Source: JALEFZ01 sp039820545
GTDB taxonomy: Bacteria > Bacteroidota > Bacteroidia > J057
Reading direction: 5' to 3'
DNA length: 64,000 bases
Assembly: GCA_039820545.1 (NCBI GenBank)
Contig: JBCBPW010000027.1
Coordinates: 1 to 64,000 of the forward strand
Positions 62,953 through 64,000 of this stretch are shown here, piece by piece. Positions within the stretch are counted from its first letter, which is position 1. Each line of letters opens with the position of its first letter. Under the pieces are notes generated by a model that saw nothing but the letters and a program-made list of their open reading frames with translations, was not told the DNA's origin and did no database searches. Both the position numbers and the translations under genes were made by a program.

Positions 62953-63636
62953 TTAGATTTCGAAGTGATGGACAAGGAATAATTCCTGATCCTGTTGATA
63001 TTCAGTTAAAAGGACCTGAGATCCTCTTTTTAGAACTTCTTTTTCTTCAATTGATTTTACTGATAGCAAAATATGCTCATCCTCGTAGGTAATCTCTGCC
63101 TGAGAAATGCGGCCAGGGTAAGCATCCATTGTCAAACGAGCCAATTTCCCTACGAGCATCTTCTTCGATATGGATTCGTGTTTCATCTTACTGAACACTT
63201 TTCCCAATGGCCATGTCATAAATTTTGTGCTCAATAAGCCCAAAATGAGAATGGGAAGAATGCTTGTGAACGGATAAGCTGGGATGATGGTTCCTACTAA
63301 TATAATCCCTGCGATGGCGAGTAGCCACATAGAGATGGCAAGGAAGCTCAGATATACCATGAAAGGAACTGCACCCACATTCAAAAAGTTGAGTAGTTGC
63401 GTAAGCCAGCCACCCCCACCTGCTCCTAAATCTCCATCGCCATCTACATCCACGTCGGCATCTACATCTACGTCCAGATCAATGTCTGCATCGACATCTA
63501 GATCAAGATCTACATCTAAAAAATCCAGATCAAGTAGCCCAATGAATACTGTGAGCCAGTACAGGAGCATCATTCCCAAAAATACAGTATAGAATATGAT
63601 CTCAGGTGAGACCGCGAGTTCCCATAAAGCTTTCAT
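62953..63636 (-). CDS. YqiJ/NfeD-like membrane protein with Asp-rich segment and OB-fold
   Basis: 227 residues. A helix (IIFYTVFLGMMLLYWLTVFIGLL), then 35-72 an alternating Asp/Val/Leu run (DLDVDADIDLDVDVDADVD), a Gly-rich turn, two or three further helices (VPFMVYLSFLAISMWLLAIAGIILVGTII, FTSILPILILGLLSTKF), and a C-terminal soluble domain of about 75 residues (VGKLARLTMDAYPGRISQAEITYE) that is probably the OB-fold of the NfeD/YqiJ family. Such proteins partner flotillins. The acidic run should face the aqueous side and could bind divalent cations. Confidence 0.75.
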   Translation of the reverse strand: MKALWELAVSPEIIFYTVFLGMMLLYWLTVFIGLLDLDFLDVDLDLDVDADIDLDVDVDADVDVDGDGDLGAGGGGWLTQLLNFLNVGAVPFMVYLSFLAISMWLLAIAGIILVGTIIPAYPFTSILPILILGLLSTKFMTWPLGKVFSKMKHESISKKMLVGKLARLTMDAYPGRISQAEITYEDEHILLSVKSIEEKEVLKRGSQVLLTEYQQDQELFLVHHFEI

Positions 63637-64000
63637 TTCAGTAGAGGTTGCGTGGAAGATCTACGGAATATAAGGATAAGGTAGAATAATCAATTAATCC
63701 AAGTGAATTAATCTTATAGATCGAAAGGATCTATGTCCTTGATTCGTAAATGGATACTGGATACCCCCTTGAAGATGGCTCACTTTTCGTGAGTAGCGTG
63801 GGCAGTCTTTGGACGCAAGGTTTTCAGATGAATTGTATGGATTATGTACCTTTGAATGAATTTACGGGGAGAATATGTAGGAGGTTTCAAATATTGGATA
63901 TTTTTAATTAAAGTTTATTGTGTTTATTCGTAGTACTTTTAGTCCTGTAGAAACGCCCCATACATAGAGACGAGGGCTAAGGAGGAGAGTTGAAAAAAGT
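63637..64000. other. Right-edge region upstream of the flotillin operon
   Basis: 364 bases at the right edge. It must hold the promoter of the 63636-60739 operon, but no CAAAnnTA (minus-strand TAnnTTTG) match is found. No open frame of coding character. Confidence 0.5.

Noticed and set aside
60857..62956. Several long plus-strand open frames
   Set aside because: They are antisense shadows of the low-complexity coiled coil of the flotillin gene and have Ser/Ala/Arg-rich translations.
63284..63592. 102-residue plus-strand frame rich in Ser/Thr
   Set aside because: It is the reverse of the Asp-rich run of the YqiJ-like gene.

Overview
The window reads as a chromosomal segment of a Bacteroidota bacterium. 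The evidence is internal: several Sec-secreted proteins end in type A sorting domains of the type IX secretion system (T9SS), there is a TonB-dependent outer-membrane protein with a carboxypeptidase-regulatory-like N-terminus, lipoproteins are abundant, families such as DUF2911, DUF6090-like and DUF6915-like occur, and a few upstream regions carry the phylum's TTG / TAnnTTTG promoter pattern. I cannot fix the family; a free-living gliding or marine lineage is plausible. No rRNA, tRNA, CRISPR array, integrase or transposase gene was recognised. About 45 genes are supported.

Layout. 0-6 kb: a lipoprotein with a degenerate LytM/M23 domain, FabG, a CPBP-type membrane protease and a cystathionine beta-synthase-like enzyme with CBS domains. 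6-19 kb is the secretome block: a secreted protein whose 3' end continues in frame through four stop codons into a decayed T9SS tail, then three large T9SS cargo proteins (7725-8915, 12306-14240, 14924-18019) that share one N-terminal domain of about 190 residues but carry different downstream modules. A 997-residue sensor histidine kinase on the opposite strand splits that family. A PAP2 phosphatase follows.

19-31 kb: a metzincin-like protein, a PhoD phosphatase, a lipid-anchored SPFH protein, a TonB-dependent receptor, a CBS-like/HEPN-like fusion, a surface lipoprotein, and an SDR / LsrG-like / iron-ADH group. 31-46 kb: TruB with a DUF2927-like lipoprotein, a paraoxonase-like beta-propeller, a zincin-like protein with a small membrane protein, a secreted N-formylglutamate-amidohydrolase-like T9SS protein, three poorly known genes (one resembling Imm11-type immunity proteins), a HAD phosphatase, an MMPL/RND exporter, a zinc-ribbon membrane protein and a queuosine-tRNA mannosyltransferase-like enzyme.

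46-64 kb: a PagL-like lipid A deacylase, a SUFU-domain protein, an acyl-CoA dehydrogenase, a response regulator, a DUF2911 lipoprotein, full-length MetH, a small T9SS protein paired with an S74-chaperone tail-fibre-like protein, a cluster of palindromic repeats, and a flotillin/OB-fold membrane-protein operon.

Most genes are single transcription units separated by clear hairpin-plus-T-run terminators. Convincing operons are few: 62953-63636 with 60739-62919, 35322-33956, 29380-30854, 57302-59334 and perhaps 32607-30859. The features most worth a second look are the nonsense-riddled T9SS tail, the three-member T9SS paralog family, the CBS-HEPN-like protein, the secreted amidohydrolase, the small-T9SS/S74 pair and the dispersed palindromes near 36.7, 46.3 and 59.5-59.7 kb.
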